A stretch of DNA of 64,000 nucleotides, from assembly GCA_033782935.1 (NCBI GenBank), contig JAWQEG010001313.1:710001-774000 (forward strand). Direction: 5' to 3'. Below the pieces are notes generated by a model. That model did no database searches. It was not told the DNA's origin and was given only the letters and a program-made list of their open reading frames with translations. Positions 46,777-60,437 of this stretch are shown here, piece after piece. The first letter of the stretch is position 1. Every line of letters begins with the position of its first letter. A program made the position numbers and the translations under genes. This DNA comes from Petrolisthes cinctipes. Lineage: Eukaryota > Arthropoda > Malacostraca > Decapoda > Porcellanidae.

Positions 46777-49659
46777 CTAGCTATAAGATTGGCTCAACAG
46801 CAAGTTTTTAATAAGAGTTTTGAAAGTGTTAATACTGTTTGTTAATTTAATATGTGAAGGGAGTGAGTTCCATAATTTAGGTCCTCTGACAGCTAAATTA
46901 TTACCTCCCATATCTGTTCTACACTTGGGGACATATAACATATTATGTTGCCTTGTTATGGCAGTGACAGTTTCCCTAACTGTTGGAAAATTTTGTAAGG
47001 TGTTTGGGTAAATTTTGTTCATGTATTTATACATTGTGAGAAGCGTATCATATACAATTTTGTTCTTGATATCGAGCCAATTAAGTTCTTTTAATATAGG
47101 GGTAACATGGTCAAACTTTTTTGATCTACCTTCGGCAACTTTCGCCGCATAATTTTGCATTTTTTGTACCCTTGCTATTTGTGTTTTATTTGCTGTGCCC
47201 CATATTACAATACAATAATTAATCAAACTTAACACCAAAGACTGCACCACAATTGTTCTTGTATCTTTATCTAGATTATCCTTTATTCTATTGATGAATA
47301 TCAGGGTACCAAATGCCTTTTTCCTCATTTCATCTATATGGATGTCAAAATTCATAAAATTGTCAAAATATACTCCAAGATTTTTAACATAATTAGAAGG
47401 TACAATACTATCATTACTATCATTACTACCACTATTATCGTTCGGTTTTAGTGTGGTGTTATTCGGAATTCTAGAAAGTAATTGCCTAGAACCAATAAAT
47501 ATACATTGTGTTTTTTTGTCATTCATTAACAACCCATTTTTTATGAAGTATTTTTTAGCATCTCTTATGGTTTCTTCGGCTCTTACTATCAAGTTATCTA
47601 AATTATCTATTGTGTCACTGTGGAGAAACTGAGTGTCATCGGCATATTGAACCAATGAGCAATTATTTAATTTGTCCTTCATATCATTAACAAATATGTT
47701 AAAAAGGATAGGACCTATTATAGAACCTTGGGGTACTCCAAAAGAAATATTTAATTGTGAAGATAATATATTGTTAAGGCGTACTGATTGCGATCTTCCT
47801 TTAAGATAGTCTGAGAACCAAAATGAATTTACCTTGATTATTGTTAGTTTATTAAGTAGGGTATTATGGTCTACACTATCGAATGCCTTGGAAAGATCGC
47901 ATAAGGTTAAAAGTGAAATGTGTTTCTTATCTATGTTACAATATAATTGATTAGCTATAACGCTGAGAGCCGTCTCTGTTGATAGATGTGGTCGGAACCC
48001 ATGTTGACTAATAGATAGAAGATTATTTACCTCAAGATAGGTTGATAATTGATTGGCAACAAGTTTTTCAAGTATCTTCGAGAGGATTGGTAGCAAGGAA
48101 ATGGGGCGGTAGTTGCTAGCCTTGCTTCTATCACCGCTTTTAAAGAGAGGAGTGACAATAGCATGTTTCCACAATTTAGGGAAAATACCAGTAACAATTG
48201 AAGTATTGATAATAGTGGTAATGTAAGGAATAATTACTGGCAAGGAATCCTTGATATATTTCAATGACATATTATCACACCCAAATGAACTAGAGTTATT
48301 TAAATTCTTTACTGTAAGGATAACATCATGAATATCAACAGGATGAGGACGAAAGTAAGATGACGTATGATTATTAGATATATCGGTAGGTATATCATGA
48401 TTTGTGTTATTGTTAAGAGAAGCTCTGGTGGTCTCAAAAGTTGTTTTTCCAACACTAGAAAAAAAGGAATTAAATTGATCAGCGGTAGGTATGTCATCAC
48501 TATTGGATGATATATTAGAGCTAGATTTAGGGGGGACTAACGATTTTACAATTTTCCAAGTAGAGGCAATATTGCTGGATTTATGAAGTTCATTCTGAAA
48601 ATGATCTTTCTTATTCTTATAGATTAAGTTTTGTACCTGTTTTTTTTAGATTATTATATTTGTTTTGCAATGTGGTATCCAATCTATTTGCTTTTAAATT
48701 ATCCTGTGCGACCTTCTTTTCTTTAATTAACTCCTTTGTATGTGTATTAATCCAGGGAGCAGGTGGTCTTGTAATTTTGCGGGTGACTAGTGGGGCACAC
48801 TGATGCAGACAACTAGTTAATACCAAAGTCAGTATCTCCACCTGCTTGTTAACATCGTCAGTACTATATATTAAACTTAGATCATTAATATTTTGTAGAA
48901 TTTTATCGCAAAGAAAATCAGAATTATAATTTTTTAGATCACGAAACGTCTTTATTTCTGGAGTAAATTTAGGTTAGTTATATTTATGGTGGTGGTGATA
49001 AGTTCGTGATCAGCAATTGGGTGGGGGATGACATCTGATGATAGGACTAGGTCTGGTTTGTTAGTAATGATTACATCTAATAAACTGGATGATGTAGATG
49101 TAATACGGGTGGCTTTGTTTACGAGTTGTGATAATTTACTACTTTTGATTATATGATATAGTTTTTTTTTTTTCTGAAAGAGATCATCATTCATATCACC
49201 TAGGATAAAAACAGGTTTATTATGCATTAAAATGTTTTGTATAGCATTAGAAATATAGTCAAATGTTTCAGAGGGTGCCTTGGGGTGTCTATATAAGCAT
49301 CCTATTATAACAGAGGGTAATTTTCTACATTGAACTCGTACCCAAATATCTTCTACACCATTTTGTTCTTCAAGATAAATGTTAATTACAGTTGTATTAA
49401 GTGTTTGTTTTACATATATGCAAACTCCCCCACCACGGCCTTTGTCTTTTCTGAATACATTATAATTAGGTATGTTAACATGGGTGTCAGTAGTGAGTGT
49501 TGACAACCATGTTTCACTTATACATAATATATCCATACCTCTATCTTCTACAAGTAACCTTATCTCTTCTATACTGCTCAAGACAGATTGAGCATTTAAA
49601 TGCTCAATAGTTAGGGAGTCCTTTATATTACGATCGGCGACATCTTCCTTGCCATTTTC
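46777..49659 (-). pseudogene. LINE-B copy 2 ORF2, frameshifted
   Basis: The RT frame is open for 497 residues (46777-48270) with YADD intact; the preceding block reads GVPQGSIIGP, where copy 3 has SILGP. The endonuclease (48952-49581) ends early at a one-base deletion near 48973 (TTAGGTTAG for TTAGGCTTAG). The A8 frameshift between endonuclease and RT is also present. Confidence 0.88.
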
Positions 49660-51641
49660 CTAGTAATTAAAATATGTACATAGTTTGCTTTTATGACCCA
49701 AATTTTGGCAATTACTACACCTTACTTTGTGATCCCACCGACAATTTTTACGTATGTGGTTGGTCTCCCCGCAGTTGTAACATCTACCACGTGTTGTGGG
49801 TAACTGTGTGGGTGGGGGGAGAGGGGGGTAGTCCTGGTTGTAGTTGTCCCCCCTTATGACTTTATGGTCGAACCTGCAGTTGTTTTGGGTGTGGTTCGTC
49901 TCACCACAGTTATAACATGCCCCTTTCCTGTGTGGCCTTGATTGTGGTGGTGGTGGTGGTGTAGAGCCATGGGTGTGGGGGTGGGGCTGGCCTGTAGTCC
50001 ATCCATGAGAAAGGTGCGGTTGAGAGTTGTCGTGATGGGAGGTGAAGGTCTTTGTCAGGTAATGAGGAAGGGTGCTCCTCCCCTCACCAGGTGCAGTCAG
50101 GTCACTGCCGCGCCATCCGTGGTTTCCGTGTGGGGGGGAATGGTGGGGAGGATTATTGTAGCGTGGGGCGGGTCTGTAGGTGTGACCTGGTCCGCCTCGG
50201 CGTCGCCCAACCCTTCTCCACCCGTCGCTGTCCATCTGCTGATGTACTGAGGGGGTAGAGGAGTGGCCAGGTGTCCTCTGTATTTGTTTGTTTGAAAGTC
50301 TTCGAGTGTTGTGTGACTGGATATGTTTCCTTAGATTTTCTTTGTTAATGCGTCCATGGAGAGGTGTGCACTGTTCAGCCATGGCACGAAGTAGTCTTGT
50401 GGCACCAAGTCTGATTAGTATGGAGCCTTGGTGTTCACCATGGGCGTGGTAACAAGCCTCATCAATGTCCCCATTCCCCAGTCTGAATACTGGGTCGGGC
50501 TTTATAATGGAGATACCATTTTCACTGCTCCATTTTTGTAGGTGTTCATTGAAGTCGTTGATCTTTGCCTGCAGTGTGTCGCTCTGCAAGCTAGGCACCA
50601 GCTGACTCACATAGATGTCCATGTTTTCATTTTTCACTTTTAGTTCACTTATTAGAGCTCCGAGGTTATCTAGGGCTGCTGTGTACTCGGAACCTTCGAG
50701 AATGTCAAAGAGGCCAGCGTATATTATGCAGGTGGTGGGAGTCCAAGATAGTTTTTCTTTCACCCAGCAGCTCATTAGGTCATAGTTTGCCTCAGCTAAG
50801 GTTCTAACACTCCAGCTCTCTGATAGGTCTGACATTTGGATGTTACTGAGATTTATGTCACCAAGAATGAGATGTTTATGTATAAGAGACTCGTGATCAG
50901 GTTGTGGTGATTGACGCACATCACTTGTACTACCTGCTTGTATATTTTCACTCACTTTTTCTCCATATCACTGATACGGTGGCTTAGGTTAGTTATCAGG
51001 CTTGCCGTATTTCTAAACTCATTATTTTGGGTTATCGCTGGGTCAGAATCACTGTGTCGTCTTCCACCTACAGTCTCTTCAAGTCTTGCAAGACGGGCAT
51101 TCAAATAGTGGAAGCACGTGTTCATTTTCTTTATTTCCTCATATGTATGTTTGATTTCACAATTCTTTATTTCGAACAACTCGTACATTTTCCTTATTTC
51201 ACACTCCAGTCGATTGTGATTCACTATTGATTCCTCACTATCATTACTAGCGGTTGAGTTATTGTTGTGTGAAGTTGCACTGTTGCGCTCACTGCACTGA
51301 GATACTGCACTAATGGGTTCACTGCAGGGATGTACACTGTCACCTTCGCTATTAAGAGACACAGAACTTACTTGTTCACTAGATGGGGAGTTAACACTGC
51401 TGTCTTCACTGGATGATGGTGTGTTGCATGATGAAGGAGCTCCGTCTCTGTGATGTGCCATTATCTTATCCACGAGTTGGTCTTTATTGGCCCATACATT
51501 TGTTAGACCAATATTGCGGCAACGTTTCTGCAGTTGTAATTTGGTGAGGTTGTAGAGATATTCTTTCGTAGGGTTTTCCATGGAAGGCTCACCTGTGACT
51601 TCCTCACATGTTGCTGCAGGTACAGCGGTAGACGAAGCCAT
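49660..51641 (-). pseudogene. LINE-B copy 2 ORF1, frameshifted
   Basis: Split at the A5 run into 229 and 431 residues. Four residues are missing in the His/Pro stretch compared with copies 1 and 4. All three CCHC knuckles are kept. Confidence 0.88.
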
Positions 51642-51778
51642 GTTGCTTGCTGATGTTGGTATTGCAGCACTAGCCTACATTAAACGCTCACACGTATGCA
51701 GTATTTTGTATTACTCTCTGTGTATGGGGATAGCTCGGCCAGCGCGGCGCGGAGCGGCTGCGACCTCACTCTATGCAG

Positions 51779-51810
<32 letters not shown>

Positions 51811-51818
<8 letters not shown>

Positions 51819-51872
51819 CCAATCAGAGCGAGTTATAATAAGCGCTTAATTTGAACTGTTATTATGAGAGAG
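51811..51872. repeat. 62-base target duplication, copy 3 of 5
   Basis: Same sequence as 41063-41124; the distance to copies 2 and 4 is 5361 bases each. Confidence 0.93.
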
Positions 51873-52137
51873 TAATAATAATAATAATAATAATAATAAT
51901 TTTATTCCACAGGAGGTGGTTATTCTTTTACATTGTACACAAAAACTAAAGGTTACTTAATGCTCAGACAGGATGATAATTATACTCTATACATGGTTTA
52001 CATAAAAGAAGGCGGTAAAATAGTTCTGTATACACAGACTTACATTCTTATACACAATTATATACATAATGAATGAAAATCAATGAATATTATAAATAAA
52101 TTTCATACCGTAGTATACATCATTATCTAAAACCTAA

Positions 52138-55020
52138 CTAGCTATAAGATTGGCTCAACAGCAAGTTTTTAATAAGAGTTTTGAAAGTGTTAATACTGTT
52201 TGTTAATTTAATATGTGAAGGGAGTGAGTTCCATAATTTAGGTCCTCTGACAGCTAAATTATTACCTCCCATATCTGTTCTACACTTGGGGACATATAAC
52301 ATATTATGTTGCCTTGTTATGGCAGTGACAGTTTCCCTAACTGTTGGAAAATTTTGTAAGGTGTTTGGGTAAATTTTGTTCATGTATTTATACATTGTGA
52401 GAAGCGTATCATATACAATTTTGTTCTTGATATCGAGCCAATTAAGTTCTTTTAATATAGGGGTAACATGGTCAAACTTTTTTGATCTACCTTCGGCAAC
52501 TTTCGCCGCATAATTTTGCATTTTTTGTACCCTTGCTATTTGTGTTTTATTTGCTGTGCCCCATATTACAATACAATAATTAATCAAACTTAACACCAAA
52601 GACTGCACCACAATTGTTCTTGTATCTTTATCTAGATTATCCTTTATTCTATTGATGAATATCAGGGTACCAAATGCCTTTTTCCTCATTTCATCTATAT
52701 GGATGTCAAAATTCATAAAATTGTCAAAATATACTCCAAGATTTTTAACATAATTAGAAGGTACAATACTATCATTACTATCATTACTACCACTATTATC
52801 GTTCGGTTTTAGTGTGGTGTTATTCGGAATTCTAGAAAGTAATTGCCTAGAACCAATAAATATACATTGTGTTTTTTTGTCATTCATTAACAACCCATTT
52901 TTTATGAAGTATTTTTTAGCATCTCTTATGGTTTCTTCGGCTCTTACTATCAAGTTATCTAAATTATCTATTGTGTCACTGTGGAGAAACTGAGTGTCAT
53001 CGGCATATTGAACCAATGAGCAATTATTTAATTTGTCCTTCATATCATTAACAAATATATTAAAAAGGATAGGACCTAATATAGAACCTTGGGGTACTCC
53101 AAAAGAAATATTTAATTGTGAAGATAATATATTGTTAAGGCGTACTGATTGCGATCTTCCTTTAAGATAGTCTGAGAACCAAAATGAATTTACCTTGATT
53201 ATTGTTAGTTTATTAAGTAGGGTATTATGGTCTACACTATCGAATGCCTTGGAAAGATCGCATAAGGTTAAAAGTGAAATGTGTTTCTTATCTATGTTAC
53301 AATATAATTGATTAGCTATAACGCTGAGAGCCGTCTCTGTTGATAGATGTGGTCGGAACCCATGTTGACTAATAGATAGAAGATTATTTACCTCAAGATA
53401 GGTTGATAATTGATTGGCAACAAGTTTTTCAAGTATCTTCGAGAGGATTGGTAGCAAGGAAATGGGGCGGTAGTTGCTAGCCTTGCTTCTATCACCGCTT
53501 TTAAAGAGAGGAGTGACAATAGCATGTTTCCACAATTTAGGGAAAATACCAGTAACAATTGAAGTATTGATAATAGTGGTAATGTAAGGAATAATTACTG
53601 GCAAGGAATCCTTGATATATTTCAATGACATATTATCACACCCAAATGAACTAGAGTTATTTAAATTCTTTACTGTAAGGATAACATCATGAATATCAAC
53701 AGGATGAGGACGAAAGTAAGATGACGTATGATTATTAGATATATCGGTAGGTATATCATGATTTGTGTTATTGTTAAGAGAAGCTCTGGTGGTCTCAAAA
53801 GTTGTTTTTCCAACACTAGAAAAAAAGGAATTAAATTGATCAGCGGTAGGTATGTCATCACTATTGGATGATATATTAGAGCTAGATTTAGGGGGGACTA
53901 ACGATTTTACAATTTTCCAAGTAGAGGCAATATTGCTGGATTTATGAAGTTCATTCTGAAAATGATCTTTCTTATTCTTATAGATTAAGTTTTGTACCTG
54001 TTTTTTTTAGATTATTATATTTGTTTTGCAATGTGGTATCCAATCTATTTGCTTTTAAATTATCCTGTGCGACCTTCTTTTCTTTAATTAACTCCTTTGT
54101 ATGTGTATTAATCCAGGGAGCAGGTGGTCTTGTAATTTTGCGGGTGACTAGTGGGGCACACTGATGCAGACAACTAGTTAATACCAAAGTCAGTATCTCC
54201 ACCTGCTTGTTAACATCGTCAGTACTATATATTAAACTTAGATCATTAATATTTTGTAGAATTTTATCGCAAAGAAAATCAGAATTATAATTTTTTAGAT
54301 CACGAAACGTCTTTATTTCTGGAGTAAATTTAGGTTAGTTATATTTATGGTGGTGGTGATAAGTTCGTGATCAGCAATTGGGTGGGGGATGACATCTGAT
54401 GATAGGACTAGGTCTGGTTTGTTAGTAATGATTACATCTAATAAACTGGATGATGTAGATGTAATACGGGTGGCTTTGTTTACGAGTTGTGATAATTTAC
54501 TACTTTTGATTATATGATATAGTTTTTTTTTTTTCTGAAAGAGATCATCATTCATATCACCTAGGATAAAAACAGGTTTATTATGCATTAAAATGTTTTG
54601 TATAGCATTAGAAATATAGTCAAATGTTTCAGAGGGTGCCTTGGGGTGTCTATATAAGCATCCTATTATAACAGAGGGTAATTTTCTACATTGAACTCGT
54701 ACCCAAATATCTTCTACACCATTTTGTTCTTCAAGATAAATGTTAATTACAGTTGTATTAAGTGTTTGTTTTACATATATGCAAACTCCCCCACCACGGC
54801 CTTTGTCTTTTCTGAATACATTATAATTAGGTATGTTAACATGGGTGTCAGTAGTGAGTGTTGACAACCATGTTTCACTTATACATAATATATCCATACC
54901 TCTATCTTCTACAAGTAACCTTATCTCTTCTATACTGCTCAAGACAGATTGAGCATTTAAATGCTCAATAGTTAGGGAGTCCTTTATATTACGATCGGCG
55001 ACATCTTCCTTGCCATTTTC
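52138..55020 (-). pseudogene. LINE-B copy 3 ORF2, frameshifted
   Basis: The 497-residue RT frame (52138-53631) is complete: SKAFDSVDH at residues 127-135, GVPQGSILGP at 178-187, YADD at 209-212 and WNSLP near the end. The endonuclease has the deletion shared with copies 2 and 4, and the A8 break lies between the domains. Confidence 0.88.
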
Positions 55021-57002
55021 CTAGTAATTAAAATATGTACATAGTTTGCTTTTATGACCCAAATTTTGGCAATTACTACACCTTACTTTGTGATCCCACC
55101 GACAATTTTTACGTATGTGGTTGGTCTCCCCGCAGTTGTAACATCTACCACGTGTTGTGGGTAACTGTGTGGGTGGGGGGAGAGGGGGGTAGTCCTGGTT
55201 GTAGTTGTCCCCCCTTATGACTTTATGGTCGAACCTGCAGTTGTTTTGGGTGTGGTTCGTCTCACCACAGTTATAACATGCCCCTTTCCTGTGTGGCCTT
55301 GATTGTGGTGGTGGTGGTGGTGTAGAGCCATGGGTGTGGGGGTGGGGCTGGCCTGTAGTCCATCCATGAGAAAGGTGCGGTTGAGAGTTGTCGTGATGGG
55401 AGGTGAAGGTCTTTGTCAGGTAATGAGGAAGGGTGCTCCTCCCCTCACCAGGTGCAGTCAGGTCACTGCCGCGCCATCCGTGGTTTCCGTGTGGGGGGGA
55501 ATGGTGGGGAGGATTATTGTAGCGTGGGGCGGGTCTGTAGGTGTGACCTGGTCCGCCTCGGCGTCGCCCAACCCTTCTCCACCCGTCGCTGTCCATCTGC
55601 TGATGTACTGAGGGGGTAGAGGAGTGGCCAGGTGTCCTCTGTATTTGTTTGTTTGAAAGTCTTCGAGTGTTGTGTGACTGGATATGTTTCCTTAGATTTT
55701 CTTTGTTAATGCGTCCATGGAGAGGTGTGCACTGTTCAGCCATGGCACGAAGTAGTCTTGTGGCACCAAGTCTGATTAGTATGGAGCCTTGGTGTTCACC
55801 ATGGGCGTGGTAACAAGCCTCATCAATGTCCCCATTCCCCAGTCTGAATACTGGGTCGGGCTTTATAATGGAGATACCATTTTCACTGCTCCATTTTTGT
55901 AGGTGTTCATTGAAGTCGTTGATCTTTGCCTGCAGTGTGTCGCTCTGCAAGCTAGGCACCAGCTGACTCACATAGATGTCCATGTTTTCATTTTTCACTT
56001 TTAGTTCACTTATTAGAGCTCCGAGGTTATCTAGGGCTGCTGTGTACTCGGAACCTTCGAGAATGTCAAAGAGGCCAGCGTATATTATGCAGGTGGTGGG
56101 AGTCCAAGATAGTTTTTCTTTCACCCAGCAGCTCATTAGGTCATAGTTTGCCTCAGCTAAGGTTCTAACACTCCAGCTCTCTGATAGGTCTGACATTTGG
56201 ATGTTACTGAGATTTATGTCACCAAGAATGAGATGTTTATGTATAAGAGACTCGTGATCAGGTTGTGGTGATTGACGCACATCACTTGTACTACCTGCTT
56301 GTATATTTTCACTCACTTTTTCTCCATATCACTGATACGGTGGCTTAGGTTAGTTATCAGGCTTGCCGTATTTCTAAACTCATTATTTTGGGTTATCGCT
56401 GGGTCAGAATCACTGTGTCGTCTTCCACCTACAGTCTCTTCAAGTCTTGCAAGACGGGCATTCAAATAGTGGAAGCACGTGTTCATTTTCTTTATTTCCT
56501 CATATGTATGTTTGATTTCACAATTCTTTATTTCGAACAACTCGTACATTTTCCTTATTTCACACTCCAGTCGATTGTGATTCACTATTGATTCCTCACT
56601 ATCATTACTAGCGGTTGAGTTATTGTTGTGTGAAGTTGCACTGTTGCGCTCACTGCACTGAGATACTGCACTAATGGGTTCACTGCAGGGATGTACACTG
56701 TCACCTTCGCTATTAAGAGACACAGAACTTACTTGTTCACTAGATGGGGAGTTAACACTGCTGTCTTCACTGGATGATGGTGTGTTGCATGATGAAGGAG
56801 CTCCGTCTCTGTGATGTGCCATTATCTTATCCACGAGTTGGTCTTTATTGGCCCATACATTTGTTAGACCAATATTGCGGCAACGTTTCTGCAGTTGTAA
56901 TTTGGTGAGGTTGTAGAGATATTCTTTCGTAGGGTTTTCCATGGAAGGCTCACCTGTGACTTCCTCACATGTTGCTGCAGGTACAGCGGTAGACGAAGCC
57001 AT
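55021..57002 (-). pseudogene. LINE-B copy 3 ORF1, frameshifted
   Basis: Same translation as copy 2 in both pieces. Confidence 0.88.
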
Positions 57003-57139
57003 GTTGCTTGCTGATGTTGGTATTGCAGCACTAGCCTACATTAAACGCTCACACGTATGCAGTATTTTGTATTACTCTCTGTGTATGGGGATAGCTCGGC
57101 CAGCGCGGCGCGGAGCGGCTGCGACCTCACTCTATGCAG

Positions 57140-57171
<32 letters not shown>

Positions 57172-57179
<8 letters not shown>

Positions 57180-57233
57180 CCAATCAGAGCGAGTTATAAT
57201 AAGCGCTTAATTTGAACTGTTATTATGAGAGAG
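57172..57233. repeat. 62-base target duplication, copy 4 of 5
   Basis: Same sequence as 41063-41124. Confidence 0.93.
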
Positions 57234-57498
57234 TAATAATAATAATAATAATAATAATAATTTTATTCCACAGGAGGTGGTTATTCTTTTACATTGTACA
57301 CAAAAACTAAAGGTTACTTAATGCTCAGACAGGATGATAATTATACTCTATACATGGTTTACATAAAAGAAGGCGGTAAAATAGTTCTGTATACACAGAC
57401 TTACATTCTTATACACAATTATATACATAATGAATGAAAATCAATGAATATTATAAATAAATTTCATACCGTAGTATACATCATTATCTAAAACCTAA

Positions 57499-60382
57499 CT
57501 AGCTATAAGATTGGCTCAACAGCAAGTTTTTAATAAGAGTTTTGAAAGTGTTAATACTGTTTGTTAATTTAATATGTGAAGGGAGTGAGTTCCATAATTT
57601 AGGTCCTCTGACAGCTAAATTATTACCTCCCATATCTGTTCTACACTTGGGGACATATAACATATTATGTTGCCTTGTTATGGCAGTGACAGTTTCCCTA
57701 ACTGTTGGAAAATTTTGTAAGGTGTTTGGGTAAATTTTGTTCATGTATTTATACATTGTGAGAAGCGTATCATATACAATTTTGTTCTTGATATCGAGCC
57801 AATTAAGTTCTTTTAATATAGGGGTAACATGGTCAAACTTTTTTGATCTACCTTCGGCAACTTTCGCCGCATAATTTTGCATTTTTTGTACCCTTGCTAT
57901 TTGTGTTTTATTTGCTGTGCCCCATATTACAATACAATAATTAATCAAACTTAACACCAAAGACTGCACCACAATTGTTCTTGTATCTTTATCTAGATTA
58001 TCCTTTATTCTATTGATGAATATCAGGGTACCAAATGCCTTTTTCCTCATTTCATCTATATGGATGTCAAAATTCATAAAATTGTCAAAATATACTCCAA
58101 GATTTTTAACATAATTAGAAGGTACAATACTATCATTACTATCATTACTACCACTATTATCGTTCGGTTTTAGTGTGGTGTTATTCGGAATTCTAGAAAG
58201 TAATTGCCTAGAACCAATAAATATACATTGTGTTTTTTTGTCATTCATTAACAACCCATTTTTTATGAAGTATTTTTTAGCATCTCTTATGGTTTCTTCG
58301 GCTCTTACTATCAAGTTATCTAAATTATCTATTGTGTCACTGTGGAGAAACTGAGTGTCATCGGCATATTGAACCAATGAGCAATTATTTAATTTGTCCT
58401 TCATATCATTAACAAATATATTAAAAAGGATAGGACCTAATATAGAACCTTGGGGTACTCCAAAAGAAATATTTAATTGTGAAGATAATATATTGTTAAG
58501 GCGTACTGATTGCGATCTTCCTTTAAGATAGTCTGAGAACCAAAATGAATTTACCTTGATTATTGTTAGTTTATTAAGTAGGGTATTATGGTCTACACTA
58601 TCGAATGCCTTGGAAAGATCGCATAAGGTTAAAAGTGAAATGTGTTTCTTATCTATGTTACAATATAATTGATTAGCTATAACGCTGAGAGCCGTCTCTG
58701 TTGATAGATGTGGTCGGAACCCATGTTGACTAATAGATAGAAGATTATTTACCTCAAGATAGGTTGATAATTGATTGGCAACAAGTTTTTCAAGTATCTT
58801 CGAGAGAATTGGTAGCAAGGAAATGGGGCGGTAGTTGCTAGCCTTGCTTCTATCACCGCTTTTAAAGAGAGGAGTGACAATAGCATGTTTCCACAATTTA
58901 GGGAAAATACCAGTAACAATTGAAGTATTGATAATAGTGGTAATGTAAGGAATAATTACTGGCAAGGAATCCTTGATATATTTCAATGACATATTATCAC
59001 ACCCAAATGAACTAGAGTTATTTAAATTCTTTACTGTAAGGATAACATCATGAATATCAACAGGATGAGGACGAAAGTAAGATGACGTATGATTATTAGA
59101 TATATCGGTAGGTATATCATGATTTGTGTTATTGTTAAGAGAAGCTCTGGTGGTCTCAAAAGTTGTTTTTCCAACACTAGAAAAAAAGGAATTAAATTGA
59201 TCAGCGGTAGGTATGTCATCACTATTGGATGATATATTAGAGCTAGATTTAGGGGGGACTAACGATTTTACAATTTTCCAAGTAGAGGCAATATTGCTGG
59301 ATTTATGAAGTTCATTCTGAAAATGATCTTTCTTATTCTTATAGATTAAGTTTTGTACCTGTTTTTTTTAGATTATTATATTTGTTTTGCAATGTGGTAT
59401 CCAATCTATTTGCTTTTAAATTATCCTGTGCGACCTTCTTTTCTTTAATTAACTCCTTTGTATGTGTATTAATCCAGGGAGCAGGTGGTCTTGTAATTTT
59501 GCGGGTGACTAGTGGGGCACACTGATGCAGACAACTAGTTAATACCAAAGTCAGTATCTCCACCTGCTTGTTAACATCGTCAGTACTATATATTAAACTT
59601 AGATCATTAATATTTTGTAGAATTTTATCGCAAAGAAAATCAGAATTATAATTTTTTAGATCACGAAACGTCTTTATTTCTGGAGTAAATTTAGGTTAGT
59701 TATATTTATGGTGGTGGTGATAAGTTCGTGATCAGCAATTGGGTGGGGGATGACATCTGATGATAGGACTAGGTCTGGTTTGTTAGTAATGATTACATCT
59801 AATAAACTGGATGATGTAGATGTAATACGGGTGGCTTTGTTTACGAGTTGTGATAATTTACTACTTTTGATTATATGATATAGTTTTTTTTTTTTTCTGA
59901 AAGAGATCATCATTCATATCACCTAGGATAAAAACAGGTTTATTATGCATTAAAATGTTTTGTATAGCATTAGAAATATAGTCAAATGTTTCAGAGGGTG
60001 CCTTGGGGTGTCTATATAAGCATCCTATTATAACAGAGGGTAATTTTCTACATTGAACTCGTACCCAAATATCTTCTACACCATTTTGTTCTTCAAGATA
60101 AATGTTAATTACAGTTGTATTAAGTGTTTGTTTTACATATATGCAAACTCCCCCACCACGGCCTTTGTCTTTTCTGAATACATTATAATTAGGTATGTTA
60201 ACATGGGTGTCAGTAGTGAGTGTTGACAACCATGTTTCACTTATACATAATATATCCATACCTCTATCTTCTACAAGTAACCTTATCTCTTCTATACTGC
60301 TCAAGACAGATTGAGCATTTAAATGCTCAATAGTTAGGGAGTCCTTTATATTACGATCGGCGACATCTTCCTTGCCATTTTC
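57499..60382 (-). pseudogene. LINE-B copy 4 ORF2, frameshifted
   Basis: The 497-residue RT frame (57499-58992) is intact. The endonuclease is broken twice: a T13 instead of T12 run near 59884 (plus strand) and the deletion near 59694 shared with copies 2 and 3. The A8 break follows. Confidence 0.88.
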
Positions 60383-60437
60383 CTAGTAATTAAAATATGT
60401 ACATAGTTTGCTTTTATGACCCAAATTTTGGCAATTA

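Larger units (their letters stand above)
46512..51810 (-). mobile_element. LINE-B copy 2
   Basis: Full-length unit, almost identical to copy 3, with a shorter ATT-type tail than copy 1. It shares the endonuclease deletion with copies 3 and 4 and the ORF1 frameshift with copies 1 and 3, and lacks 12 bases in the His/Pro region of ORF1 (near 49978) as copy 3 does. Confidence 0.93.
51873..57171 (-). mobile_element. LINE-B copy 3
   Basis: Same length as copy 2 and nearly identical to it. The RT block reads SILGP as in copies 1 and 4. Confidence 0.93.
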
